Positions 6,644 through 14,033 of a stretch of DNA of 19,243 bases are shown piece by piece; position 1 is the stretch's first letter; each line of letters starts with the position of its first letter. The stretch is from contig DATDRM010000149.1 in NCBI GenBank assembly GCA_035291705.1, positions 1-19,243 of the forward strand, written 5' to 3'. A program made the translations under genes and the position numbers. The notes under the pieces are model-generated. The model did no database searches. It had not been told where the DNA came from and saw only the letters and a program-made list of their open reading frames with translations. The DNA comes from DATDRM01 sp035291705 (GTDB taxonomy: Bacteria; Chloroflexota; Anaerolineae; Anaerolineales; UBA4823).

Positions 6644-6673
6644 ATAATACCACAAACTAGGCGAAACCGTCAA
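6644..6673 (-). promoter_or_regulatory. Promoter of infC-rpmI-rplT
   Basis: TTGACG (6673-6668), an 18-bp spacer and TATTAT (6649-6644) on the minus strand predict a start near 6637 and a leader of about 57 nt. This makes infC-rpmI-rplT a transcription unit separate from thrS. Confidence 0.6.
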
Positions 6674-6680
6674 CCAACGC

Positions 6681-6762
6681 CTTCACCTTCCGGAAAATTA
6701 CAGGTGAAGATTCATTCCGCAGGTTCTCAACATGCGACGAATGGTTCGTCACAAACCTGCGG
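6681..6762 (-). other. Two hairpins between thrS and the infC promoter
   Basis: The 9-bp stem CCGCAGGTT/AACCTGCGG (6762-6754 with 6725-6717) encloses an inner GACGAA/TTCGTC hairpin (6750-6736). A second stem, CTTCACCT/AGGTGAAG, spans 6709-6681. They begin 10 bp after the thrS stop and precede the infC promoter. They may end thrS transcription, but neither has a U-tract. Confidence 0.45.
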
Positions 6763-6771
6763 GAAGGTCGG

Positions 6772-8562
6772 TTATACGCCCGCTGCGCTATCTTGTTTAA
6801 CCCGTTCCAAAAAGGCATTCACCGGCATGGCTCCCAGGTTTTCTTCCGACCGCAATCTCACCGCGACTGCTGCCTGTTCCACCTCCCGATCTCCAACCAC
6901 CAACATGTAGGGGATCTTTTGGTTTTGAGCGTCGCGGATCTTGGCATTCATGCGCTCGCCCCGCTCGTCAACTTCCACCCGCAGCCCGGCTTCTTTCAGC
7001 ACGGCGGATACTTCCTGCGCGTAAGGCAGGTGGCGATCAGCGATCGGGATCAGCTTCACCTGGACTGGTGCCAACCAAACCGGGAACGCGCCGGCGTGAT
7101 GCTCGATAAGCGTGCCCATGAAACGCTCCATCGATCCAAGCAAGGCTCGATGGATCATATACGGGCGATGTTCCTGGCCGTCCTCGCCTACATAAACCAG
7201 GTCGAACCGCTCCGGCAGCGTGAAGTCGAACTGGATCGTGCTCAACTGCCACTCACGGCCGAGGGCATCCCGGACCTTGAGATCGATCTTCGGCCCGTAG
7301 AAAGTCGCCTCACCCTCATCGATCTGGTAAGGGACTTCAGCCCGCTCGAGCGCCAATCGCAATGCCTCCGTGGGAGCTTCCCATTGCTCAGGACTTCCGG
7401 CAGCCTTCAGCGGGTTACGCGTCGATAGGTAAGCCTGGAAGTCCTTAAACCCAAATGCCCGCAGGATGTTCAGGCTGAAGTGCAATACCCGGTCGATCTC
7501 TCCTGGCATCTGATCCGGACGGCAGAAGAGGTGGGCATCATCCTGGGTAAAGCCGCGCACGCGCAGCAGCCCATGCAATACCCCACTGCGCTCATAGCGG
7601 TAAACCGTGCCCCACTCAGCAAAGCGCAAGGGCAGGTCCCTGTAAGAACGTGTGTGGCTCTTATAGATCTGCACGTGGAAGGGGCAGTTCATCGGTTTGA
7701 GATAGTACTGCTGCCCCTCGATGTCTAAAGGCGCATACATGTTCTCCCGATACCAATCGAGGTGGCCGCTGGTCTGCCACAAGTTGGCTTTCCCGATATG
7801 AGGCGAGTAGACAAACTCATAGCCGCCTTTCTCGTGTTCGGCACGGCAGTAGTCTTCGGCAAGCTTGCGCACCATGCCGCCTTTCGGGTGCCAGAGGATT
7901 AGACCCGCACCGACTTCATCGCTGATGCTGAACAGATCCAGCTCTCGCCCCAGCTGCCGGTGGTCGCGTCTGCGCGCCTCTTCCAGCTTCCACAAGTATT
8001 CCTCGAGCTCACCAGCCGTTTCCCATGCCGTCCCGTAGATCCTTTGCAGCATCGGCCGGTTTTCGTCGCCGCGCCAGTAAGCGCCCGCCACACTGAGCAG
8101 TTTAATGGCATCCGGGTTGACAAGCCCGGTGTTTTCTACATGCGGTCCACGACACAGGTCCACAAATGTGTCATGGGCGTAAATTGATATCTCGGGTTTC
8201 TCTTCCAGCTGCTCCCCATACTCGTCATAACCGCCCTGCTCCAAACCTTCGATCAGCTCCAACTTGTAGGGCTGACCGGCAAAGATGCGGCGCGCCTCCT
8301 CGGCAGACACCACCTTCTTCTGGAAAGAATGCCTGCCGGCAATGATCTCGCCCATCCGTCTCTCGATCCCCTCCAGATCCTCGGTAGTCAACGAGCGCGG
8401 CAGTTCAAAATCATAGTAAAAACCGTCTTCGATCGGGGGACCGATGGCGATCTTTCCCTCCGGGAACATCTCCAGCACGGCCTGCGCCATTACGTGCGCC
8501 GCCGAGTGACGGAGGCGATACAGATCGTTGTCGACGTACCGTTCTTGTTTTTTCTCAGCCAT
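6772..8562 (-). CDS. thrS: Threonyl-tRNA synthetase lacking the TGS domain
   Basis: A class II synthetase of 596 residues that charges tRNA-Thr. The N-terminal editing domain is present, with HSAAH (His19, His23) and CRGPH (Cys137, His141), which clear mischarged Ser-tRNA. The catalytic domain has the zinc ligands Cys293 (MNCPFH), His344 (DDAHLF) and His471 (MIHRALLGSMERF) and class II motif 2 (RGFTQDD). The C-terminal anticodon-binding domain is complete. The N-terminal TGS domain of about 60 residues found in E. coli ThrRS is absent: the editing domain begins almost at residue 10. The start at 8562 is fixed by GAGGAGGTC upstream; the longer frame would run into the T-box terminator. Expression should respond to uncharged tRNA-Thr through the leader. 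Confidence 0.97.
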   Translation of the reverse strand: MAEKKQERYVDNDLYRLRHSAAHVMAQAVLEMFPEGKIAIGPPIEDGFYYDFELPRSLTTEDLEGIERRMGEIIAGRHSFQKKVVSAEEARRIFAGQPYKLELIEGLEQGGYDEYGEQLEEKPEISIYAHDTFVDLCRGPHVENTGLVNPDAIKLLSVAGAYWRGDENRPMLQRIYGTAWETAGELEEYLWKLEEARRRDHRQLGRELDLFSISDEVGAGLILWHPKGGMVRKLAEDYCRAEHEKGGYEFVYSPHIGKANLWQTSGHLDWYRENMYAPLDIEGQQYYLKPMNCPFHVQIYKSHTRSYRDLPLRFAEWGTVYRYERSGVLHGLLRVRGFTQDDAHLFCRPDQMPGEIDRVLHFSLNILRAFGFKDFQAYLSTRNPLKAAGSPEQWEAPTEALRLALERAEVPYQIDEGEATFYGPKIDLKVRDALGREWQLSTIQFDFTLPERFDLVYVGEDGQEHRPYMIHRALLGSMERFMGTLIEHHAGAFPVWLAPVQVKLIPIADRHLPYAQEVSAVLKEAGLRVEVDERGERMNAKIRDAQNQKIPYMLVVGDREVEQAAVAVRLRSEENLGAMPVNAFLERVKQDSAAGV

Positions 8563-8576
8563 AATGACCTCCTCAG

Positions 8577-8828
8577 AATAAAAAACTCTCGCCCTTCTGG
8601 GGCGAGAGTTTATCACGCGGTTCCACCCAGATTAAGCCCGAAAGCCCAACTCTGTGTAGCCGATAACGGGGCTAACCGTTCCCCTTATAAGCAGTCGTTC
8701 AGGGTTACGCTCGCGGGTGGTTTTCAGCGGATGAAAACCAGAGGAGACTCTCAGTCGGCGATCTCCTTTCCCTGTTGGATCGTTTTCCGCTTACTCGTCC
8801 CGGTCCTGGCGTTTTTCCTACCTAAGTT
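8577..8828 (-). ncRNA. T-box leader (riboswitch) specific for tRNA-Thr
   Basis: A tRNA-sensing leader that lets transcription enter thrS when tRNA-Thr is uncharged. In the minus-strand RNA the T-box core UGGAACCGCG lies at 8625-8616, followed by a strong terminator: an 11-bp stem AACUCUCGCCC/GGGCGAGAGUU (8610-8584) and a U-run. Upstream, the stem I segments AGCGG..AAAAC and GUUUU..CCGCU pair. The 3' side of the internal loop then reads GAA-A-ACC-A, which gives a threonine specifier codon ACC at 8721-8719 in the canonical position after GAA and before a purine. An AGUA element on the 5' side completes the loop. The UGGA bulge would match a U discriminator base. The 5' end is estimated from the promoter. 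Confidence 0.92.
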
Positions 8829-8834
8829 GCCCGA

Positions 8835-8862
8835 ATTATATCATTTCAGGACTGAAACGCAA
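8835..8862 (-). promoter_or_regulatory. Promoter of the thrS T-box leader
   Basis: TTGCGT (8862-8857), a 16-bp spacer and TATAAT (8840-8835) on the minus strand predict a start near 8828. The -35 is only 12 bp beyond the stop codon of the upstream secreted-protein gene. Confidence 0.6.
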
Positions 8863-8874
8863 GAGGTAACTTTT

Positions 8875-9480
8875 CTACTTCGGGCAATCGAGGATCAGAT
8901 CCTTGCCTTTAAAGGCAGAGAAATTACGCGTGCCGGTCCGCCTACAAGCATAGTAGGTGACTTTATAGTCCCCTTTGGCGACCGTATAATTTTTCTTTTG
9001 ATCTTTATCAAAGGAAAAGACATAAGTCGCCGGGCCTTCAAGGACCACGATCATCTTGGTGCTTGACTCGTTCTTGACAGTGATCTTTACAATCTTGATC
9101 AAATGGCCGAGATCGACTACCCCAGAAGTGACGGATTTGCTTCCGCACTTAGGCATCACCAAGGTCTGGTTGGTGGTCATGTCGAGCTTCGCCTCGACAG
9201 TATCGCCGCAGGCGGTCAAGGTCTGATCATATTCGCCGCGCTTGACCGTGAAGATATCTGATTCTTTGGCTTTCACCACGATATAGTAGAACGCTGGCCC
9301 TTCAAGTCTCAAGTAGAGTGTGCTGGTCGATTGGTTGTCAACGACGAGTCTGACAAGATCCGATCTTCCCACGCTGCTGAAGTGAATTGGTTGATAAGGG
9401 AGTGGCACTGCTGCTGTTAATAGCATAGACGCCAATACCCCCAACAAAATAAATAAATCGAGTGGTCTGATTTTCTTCAT
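8875..9480 (-). CDS. Secreted protein with two tandem 88-residue units
   Basis: A 201-residue exported protein of unknown function. Residues 1-24 form a signal peptide (MKKIRPLDLFILLGVLASML, then LTAA). The mature part consists of two similar units at about 43-112 and 131-199. Each has a V-x-N-x-S-(S)T stretch, an L-EGPA-x-Y block (60-65 and 148-153), a G-(E/D)-Y turn, and two cysteines (91/112 and 179/199). Equivalent positions are 87-88 residues apart, so an internal duplication is clear. The cysteine pairs probably form one disulfide per unit, and the pattern suggests two small beta-sandwich domains. The start at 9480 has an AGGAGGGT site; the longer frame from 9558 lacks one. I recognise no named family. 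Confidence 0.8.
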   Translation of the reverse strand: MKKIRPLDLFILLGVLASMLLTAAVPLPYQPIHFSSVGRSDLVRLVVDNQSTSTLYLRLEGPAFYYIVVKAKESDIFTVKRGEYDQTLTACGDTVEAKLDMTTNQTLVMPKCGSKSVTSGVVDLGHLIKIVKITVKNESSTKMIVVLEGPATYVFSFDKDQKKNYTVAKGDYKVTYYACRRTGTRNFSAFKGKDLILDCPK

Positions 9481-9587
9481 TAGGACCCTCCTGTGATCCA
9501 AATAAGATTTACATTTTTCCTGACCAGGGATATCCTCCACATCACAAGCATAACACAAATAATAGAAAATAGAATTAGCCTTAAGTC

Positions 9588-10478
9588 TTATTTCCCCAGC
9601 AAGTTAACCCCTGCCAGCGCCTCGATGACGCCGATGACTGCCGAATTGTCCAGATCAGCCATGCCCATCTCCAGCATAGCGTTGAACAGCTGGCTGTGCA
9701 CCGCCACCGAGGGCAAGGGGATGCCGTACTGGCGGGCGGTGTCGAGCACAATGCCCAGGTCCTTGGCCTGCATGTAGGCCTTGAAGCCTGGAGCGCGGTT
9801 GCCAGCGAACAGGCGCGGCGGCTTGACGTCTAGAGTCCAGCATTGGGCAGCACCGCCATGAATCGCCTGCACGACTTTTAGCGGGTCAGCCCCAGCCTTG
9901 CGGGCGAAGATGAGCAGCTCGCCCAGCGCCACCATCTGCGCCGCAACCATGATCTGATTGGCGGCCTTAGCGATCTGCCCGGCCCCGGCCTCGCCGACGT
10001 GGGTGATCGACTTCCCCATGGCTGCCAGGACCGGCTGCACCCGCTCCAGGGCTTCGGCCGGCCCGCCGACCATGATGGCCAAAGTCCCCTGCCGCGCCCC
10101 GATATCGCCGCCGCTGACCGGCGCATCCAGGCACAGCACACCCTTCTCGCCCAGGGTCGCGGCGATCTGCCGCGCCGTGGCAGGCTTGATCGTCGAGTTG
10201 TCGACGAAGATTAAGCCAGAATGCGCCCCTTCGATAATCCCTCCTTCCCCCAGGGCAACCTGCTCCACGTCTGGCGAGTCCGGCAGGTTGGTGAAGACAA
10301 CGTCTACCTGGCGCACCACTTCCGCCGGAGAGTTAGCCGCCTGGGCACCTTCCGCTACCAGTTCATCCACCGCGGCCTGGCTGCGGTTGTGCACCACGAG
10401 CGGGAAACCAGCTTTGAGGATATTGCGGGCGATGGATTTGCCCATCAGCCCCAGGCCGATATAACCTACATTGAGCAT
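9588..10478 (-). CDS. Beta-hydroxyacid dehydrogenase, 2-hydroxy-3-oxopropionate reductase-like
   Basis: A 296-residue NAD(P)-dependent oxidoreductase of the 3-hydroxyisobutyrate/tartronate-semialdehyde reductase family. The Rossmann motif GYIGLGLMG is at the N-terminus, the substrate-binding DAPVSGGDIGARQGTLAIMVGG is near 118-139, and the catalytic lysine is Lys171 in GAGQIAKAANQ. The C-terminal helical half follows (GFKAYMQAKDLGIVLDTA). Blocks such as VALGEGGIIEGA and DAPVSGG resemble GarR/GlxR most, but substrate choice in this family is hard to predict. The start at 10478 has AGGAG upstream and begins right before the Rossmann motif; the longer frame would include the TATAAT at 10565-10560. 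It is divergent from purA. Confidence 0.88.
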   Translation of the reverse strand: MLNVGYIGLGLMGKSIARNILKAGFPLVVHNRSQAAVDELVAEGAQAANSPAEVVRQVDVVFTNLPDSPDVEQVALGEGGIIEGAHSGLIFVDNSTIKPATARQIAATLGEKGVLCLDAPVSGGDIGARQGTLAIMVGGPAEALERVQPVLAAMGKSITHVGEAGAGQIAKAANQIMVAAQMVALGELLIFARKAGADPLKVVQAIHGGAAQCWTLDVKPPRLFAGNRAPGFKAYMQAKDLGIVLDTARQYGIPLPSVAVHSQLFNAMLEMGMADLDNSAVIGVIEALAGVNLLGK

Positions 10479-10681
10479 AAATATCTCCTGATAAAGGGGG
10501 TCATTTTGCAAGTTAACTCGAAGAGTGATGCGTGATAACGGTCCCGGCGAGTGTAGGGTATTATACTGGAAGAACAAAGGCCATTAGGCTATCAACGCCA
10601 ATCATAATTCCCTTCGAGGATCACCTTGGCTTGAGGGTCGTGAATTTCTAAAACATAATTCCTTAGTGACTTCGGCACTGG

Positions 10682-10751
10682 GTTCACATTTCACCGCCCT
10701 CCATCACCTATCAAAGGCGGGGGCTCACATTTCACGCATCACGTTTCACGA
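10682..10751. repeat. Heptad repeat array, consensus TTCACGN (degenerate)
   Basis: Ten 7-bp units run without a gap from 10682 to 10751. The last four (CTCACAT, TTCACGC, ATCACGT, TTCACGA) are well preserved, as are the first two (GTTCACA, TTTCACC); the middle ones are decayed. Reverse-orientation words (GCGTGAT at 10530-10536, CGTGAAT near 10639) lie upstream. The family is the same as at 13909-14011. Confidence 0.65.
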
Positions 10752-10776
10752 TCGCTTCTCCGTTTGTTCGCGTTTA

Positions 10777-10785
10777 TGCTAGAAT
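10777..10785 (+). promoter_or_regulatory. Extended -10 promoter of purA
   Basis: TGC followed directly by TAGAAT (10780-10785) is an extended -10 element; no good -35 is visible. Transcription would start near 10792, leaving a leader of about 20 nt with AGGAG before the ATG at 10812. Confidence 0.5.
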
Positions 10786-10811
10786 GATCCTGCAGAGAAA
10801 AGGAGCGTTGC

Positions 10812-12104
10812 ATGCCACTCGACATCGTCGTCGGGACACAGTGGGGGGACGAAGGCAAGGGCCGCCTCGTCGATCTGCTGGCGGCGCAGGCTGACTTCGT
10901 CGCCCGTTATAACGGCGGCGACAACGCCGGCCACACCGTCACGGTCGGCGAGCAGACCTTCAGGCTGCATTTAATCCCTTCCGGAGTGATCCACCTCCAC
11001 GCGATAGGCGTGATCGGTAATGGCGTCGTCGTCAATCCAGCCACCTTGCTTGCTGAAATGGAGACTCTGCGCGCGGCGGGAATCCCCATTACTCCCAATA
11101 GGCTGCGCCTGTCCTACGCCGCCCACCTGATCACACCTGCCCACCGCGCCCTGGACCAGGCCCAAGAAGCCAGCCGCGGACAGGGCAAGATCGGCACCAC
11201 CCTGCGCGGCATCGGCCCAGCATACACCAGCAAAGTCTCCCGCCAGGGCTTGCGCCTGGTGGAGATGCTCGACCGGCAGCTTTTCGCACAGGCGATCCGC
11301 GCCCATGTGCAAGAAATCAACCGCTATTTGACCGCCCTCTACGCTGCCGGACCGCTCGACGCGCAGGAAATTGTGGACGAATTCGACGGCTACGCAGCCC
11401 AGCTGGCGCCCTATATCGCCGATGTCTCCTCGCTGCTGGCGGAAGCCCTGGCGCGCGGCCGGCGGGTCTTGGCCGAGGGCGCCCAGGGCACACTGCTCGA
11501 CCTGGATCACGGCACCTATCCCTTCGTCACCAGTTCCAATCCCACCGCCCCCGGTGCGCTGGTCGGGCTCGGGTTGGGGGTGGGCTGCGCCGAACGCGCC
11601 ATCGGCGTCACCAAGTCTTTCCAGACCCGCGTCGGCTCCGGCCCCTTCCCGACCGAGCTTGCGGGGGAAATGGCTGCCCGCTTGCGGGGAACAGGCGCAA
11701 ACCCGTGGGACGAATTCGGCACCACCACCGGTCGCCCGCGCCGCGTGGGTTGGTTGGACATGGTGTTGTTGCGCCTGGCGGTCCACATCAACGGACTGAC
11801 TGAACTCGCTCTCACCAAGCTGGACATCCTCACGGGGCTTCCGACCATCCGCCTGTGCACCGCCTACCGGGCAAATGACCAGACCTTCACCGCTTTACCT
11901 TTTGGGCCAAGCAACCTTTCGGCTTATGAGCCGGCCTACGAAGAGCTGCCTGGCTGGGATCAGGACCTGCGCGCCGCCCGACGCTGGGAAGACCTGCCTG
12001 CCGCGGCGCGCGCCTACATCTTGCGCATCGAGGAGCAGAGCGGCGTGCCTGTCCGGTTAATCTCCGTTGGCCCGGAGCGTACCCAGGTGATTGAAAGACC
12101 TTAA
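10812..12104 (+). CDS. purA: Adenylosuccinate synthetase
   Basis: This cytoplasmic enzyme joins IMP and aspartate using GTP, the first committed step from IMP to AMP. At 430 residues it has the normal length. The N-terminal VVGTQWGDEGKGRLVDLL carries the GDEGKG phosphate-binding loop and catalytic Asp, and NGGDNAGHTV follows with the catalytic His. Later blocks are GTTLRGIGPAYTSK, EGAQGTLLDLDHGTYPFVTSSNP, GVTKSFQTRVGSGPFPTEL, GTTTGRPRRVGWLD and LTKLDILTGL (guanine recognition TKLD). The ATG has an AGGAG site. The SDR gene starts 19 bp downstream and is probably co-transcribed. Identification is secure. Confidence 0.98.
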   Translation: MPLDIVVGTQWGDEGKGRLVDLLAAQADFVARYNGGDNAGHTVTVGEQTFRLHLIPSGVIHLHAIGVIGNGVVVNPATLLAEMETLRAAGIPITPNRLRLSYAAHLITPAHRALDQAQEASRGQGKIGTTLRGIGPAYTSKVSRQGLRLVEMLDRQLFAQAIRAHVQEINRYLTALYAAGPLDAQEIVDEFDGYAAQLAPYIADVSSLLAEALARGRRVLAEGAQGTLLDLDHGTYPFVTSSNPTAPGALVGLGLGVGCAERAIGVTKSFQTRVGSGPFPTELAGEMAARLRGTGANPWDEFGTTTGRPRRVGWLDMVLLRLAVHINGLTELALTKLDILTGLPTIRLCTAYRANDQTFTALPFGPSNLSAYEPAYEELPGWDQDLRAARRWEDLPAAARAYILRIEEQSGVPVRLISVGPERTQVIERP

Positions 12105-12123
12105 CCCATTCTTGGAGGCATCC

Positions 12124-13137
12124 ATGCGCAAAAAGGTCACCCTGATCACCGGAGCTGGAGGGGAAGTCGGCCTGGCTTTGGTCAAGAGCTTGGCCGAGCG
12201 GGGTATCAGGGACCTGGTCACGCTGGACATCCGACCTTTGCCAGCCGAGGCCAGCCAATATTCAATCCACCTGCAAGGCGATATCCTCGACAAGGCCTTG
12301 CTCTCCCGCCTGGTGAGCGAGTACGAGATCGCCGCCATCTATCACCTGGCTGCTTTGCTGTCGACGCGCGGCGAGTTCACGCCGGTCGCCGCCCACCAGG
12401 TGAACGTGGAAGGCACCCTGGGGCTACTGCAATTGGCGGCAGAGCAATCTGAATGGCGCGGCGAGCCAGTCTTGTTTATTTTCCCCAGTTCCATTGCCAC
12501 GTATGGTATGCCTGACCTGAAAACCAAAGCTAATTTCCCCCGCGTCCGTGAGTGGGAGTGGAACTACCCCATCACCATGTATGGCTGCAACAAGCTCTAC
12601 TGCGAGATGTTAGGCACTTATTTCAGCTGTTACTACCGCCAGCTGGCTGCTGAACGTCCGGTAATGCTTGACTTCCGCTGCGTACGCTTCCCCGGCCTGA
12701 TCAGCGCCTTCACCTTGCCCAGTGGGGGCACCAGCGATTACGGGCCAGAGATGCTGCACGCCGCGGCCAAAGACGAACCTTACACCTGTTTTGTGCGCCA
12801 GGACGCCCAGATCCCGTTCATGGCCATGCCGGACGCTATCACCGCCTTGTTGCAGTTGGCAAACGCCCCCCGCAGCGCATTGAGTCGCTCGGTCTATAAC
12901 GTGACCAGCTTCAGTTTGACTGCAGCCCAAATCCTGGACCTGGTCCTTAAAGCATTCCCTCAGGCGCAGATCACTTTCGAACCCGACCTGAAGCGACAGG
13001 GCATCGTGGACAGCTGGCCGGCTGACTTGAACGACGGTGACGCGCGGCGAGATTGGGGCTGGCAACCAGGTTTTGATCTGGAACGTTGTTTTAATAAATA
13101 TCTGATACCGAACATTGTCAAGCGTTACAACAGCTAA
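12124..13137 (+). CDS. SDR-family NAD-dependent dehydrogenase, L-threonine 3-dehydrogenase-like
   Basis: A 337-residue extended short-chain dehydrogenase. Residues 6-20 hold the NAD-binding ITGAGGEVG. YHLAALLSTRGE and FPSSIATYG follow, and YGCNKLYCEM supplies the YxxxK catalytic pair. RFPGLISAFTLPSGGTSDYGPEML and YTCFVRQDAQIPFMAMPDAITALL match the pattern of the UDP-galactose-epimerase-like L-threonine 3-dehydrogenases, where a GGTTDYA block and an LPMMYMPDA block occur at the same places. That reaction would make 2-amino-3-ketobutyrate from threonine. A different nucleotide-sugar-epimerase-like role remains possible. GGAGG sets the ATG at 12124, and the gene lies 19 bp behind purA. Confidence 0.82.
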   Translation: MRKKVTLITGAGGEVGLALVKSLAERGIRDLVTLDIRPLPAEASQYSIHLQGDILDKALLSRLVSEYEIAAIYHLAALLSTRGEFTPVAAHQVNVEGTLGLLQLAAEQSEWRGEPVLFIFPSSIATYGMPDLKTKANFPRVREWEWNYPITMYGCNKLYCEMLGTYFSCYYRQLAAERPVMLDFRCVRFPGLISAFTLPSGGTSDYGPEMLHAAAKDEPYTCFVRQDAQIPFMAMPDAITALLQLANAPRSALSRSVYNVTSFSLTAAQILDLVLKAFPQAQITFEPDLKRQGIVDSWPADLNDGDARRDWGWQPGFDLERCFNKYLIPNIVKRYNS

Positions 13138-13906
13138 AAATAAACCTAAGATCTGGCTTGGCAGGTTAGTTCTACTCTTACTGACCCTGAGCGCCTGTGC
13201 ACCGTTAGAGACTCCGCCCACCGCCTCTCCTGAGTCGCCCACGCCTTTCAGCGAAGTGACGGCCACGGTGGTTTGGTTCCCACCTACCGCGATCCCCACG
13301 CCGATCCCGACCAAACCAGTCACACCCACGCCGGACTTACACCCTGGTCTGGGAGAGGTGATCTTCTCCGATGATTTCTCCAGCCCAGGTTCATGGTCTT
13401 TGAGCCGGACTTCGCAGGGTGGCGCCGCGCTGGGCCACAATGAACTCACCATCGCTATCCTCGAACCACGTACCTATATCTACAGTGTCCGCAGTGAACC
13501 GGTATTGAGCGATTTCTATCTCGAGATCACAGCCAGCCCGACCTTATGCCGGGAGACTGACGAATACGGTCTGCTGTTTCGGCTGACCTCTCCGGCCGAT
13601 TTTTATCGATTTTCCCTGTCATGTGATAGTCAGGTGCGCCTCGACCGGCTGGTCAATGGGACCGCTTCTTCCCCTCAACCATGGATGTTCAGCGGCGTGA
13701 TTCCCCCCGGCGCGCCCAACATCGCCCGTCTGGGAGTCTGGGTGCGTAGCAAGGAAATGCGTTTTTTCATCAACGACCAGTTCCAGTTTACCGTGAGTGA
13801 TCCACTGCTGCCGAGCGGTAGCATTGGCGTCTTCGCTCGCTCGGCCGGGGATTACGCGGTAACTGTCAACTTCTCTGATTTAGTCGTTAGAGAGATTAGC
13901 CAATAA
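13115..13906 (+). CDS. Lipoprotein with a Pro/Thr-rich stalk and lectin-like domain
   Basis: A 263-residue surface lipoprotein. A basic N-terminus and a hydrophobic stretch (IWLGRLVLLLLTLSAC) end in the lipobox LSAC with Cys28. A Pro/Thr/Ser-rich spacer runs to about residue 75. The rest, VIFSDDFSSPGSWS to VNFSDLVVREI, has the beta-rich look of a concanavalin/LamG-like domain, with FRLTSPADFYRFSL and GVWVRSKEMRFFINDQ resembling DUF1080-type folds. The only usable start is TTG at 13115, because an in-frame stop lies at 13103-13105; it overlaps the SDR gene by 23 bp, implying coupling to it. The ligand is unknown. The heptad array with a T-run downstream may terminate this unit. Confidence 0.8.
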   Translation: MSSVTTAKNKPKIWLGRLVLLLLTLSACAPLETPPTASPESPTPFSEVTATVVWFPPTAIPTPIPTKPVTPTPDLHPGLGEVIFSDDFSSPGSWSLSRTSQGGAALGHNELTIAILEPRTYIYSVRSEPVLSDFYLEITASPTLCRETDEYGLLFRLTSPADFYRFSLSCDSQVRLDRLVNGTASSPQPWMFSGVIPPGAPNIARLGVWVRSKEMRFFINDQFQFTVSDPLLPSGSIGVFARSAGDYAVTVNFSDLVVREISQ

Positions 13907-13908
13907 AA

Positions 13909-14018
13909 TGTGAATCGTGAAACGTGATTCATAAATTCACGGTTCACGCATTACGCATCACAATTCACGGTTCACGCATCACATTTCACCTTTCACGCTT
14001 CACGCATCACGTTTTTTT
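13909..14018. repeat. Heptad repeat array, consensus NTTCACG, ending in T7
   Basis: Three inverted units (TGTGAAT, CGTGAAA, CGTGATT; 13909-13929) and a 5-bp centre (13930-13934) are followed by eleven direct units of NWTCACG without a gap (13935-14011), then seven T residues (14012-14018). Direct and inverted units can pair in several registers. The last pairing (CGTGA..CGTGA with TCACG..TCACG) directly before the T-run makes a plausible intrinsic terminator for the lipoprotein gene. Confidence 0.8.
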
Positions 14019-14033
14019 CTAAACCAAATCCAT

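Larger units (their letters stand above)
10479..10811. promoter_or_regulatory. Intergenic region between divergent dehydrogenase and purA
   Basis: This 333-bp spacer holds a TATAAT for the minus-strand dehydrogenase (10565-10560), a two-unit GNGTGAT heptad (10523-10536) in its leader, a CGTGAAT word near 10639, a degenerate 7-bp-period array (10682-10751), and the purA -10 region. No ORF in it looks coding. Confidence 0.6.

Noticed and set aside
8329..9066. Plus-strand frame of 245 codons across the T-box region
   Set aside because: It is antisense to the thrS start, the T-box leader and the secreted-protein gene, all of which have better support; the composition is not protein-like.
10971..11786. 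Long minus-strand open frame (271 codons) inside purA
   Set aside because: It is antisense to a well-conserved purA and has a low-complexity Gly/Ala/Gln composition with no recognisable motif; high-GC coding DNA often leaves such open antisense frames.
13115..13137. Idea that the lipoprotein start is mis-called and lies after the SDR stop
   Set aside because: No ATG, GTG or TTG occurs between the SDR stop and the hydrophobic signal segment; TTG 13115 is the only standard start after the in-frame stop at 13103-13105.
12610..13452. Minus-strand open frame (280 codons) across the SDR and lipoprotein genes
   Set aside because: It overlaps two supported genes on the other strand and shows no family features.
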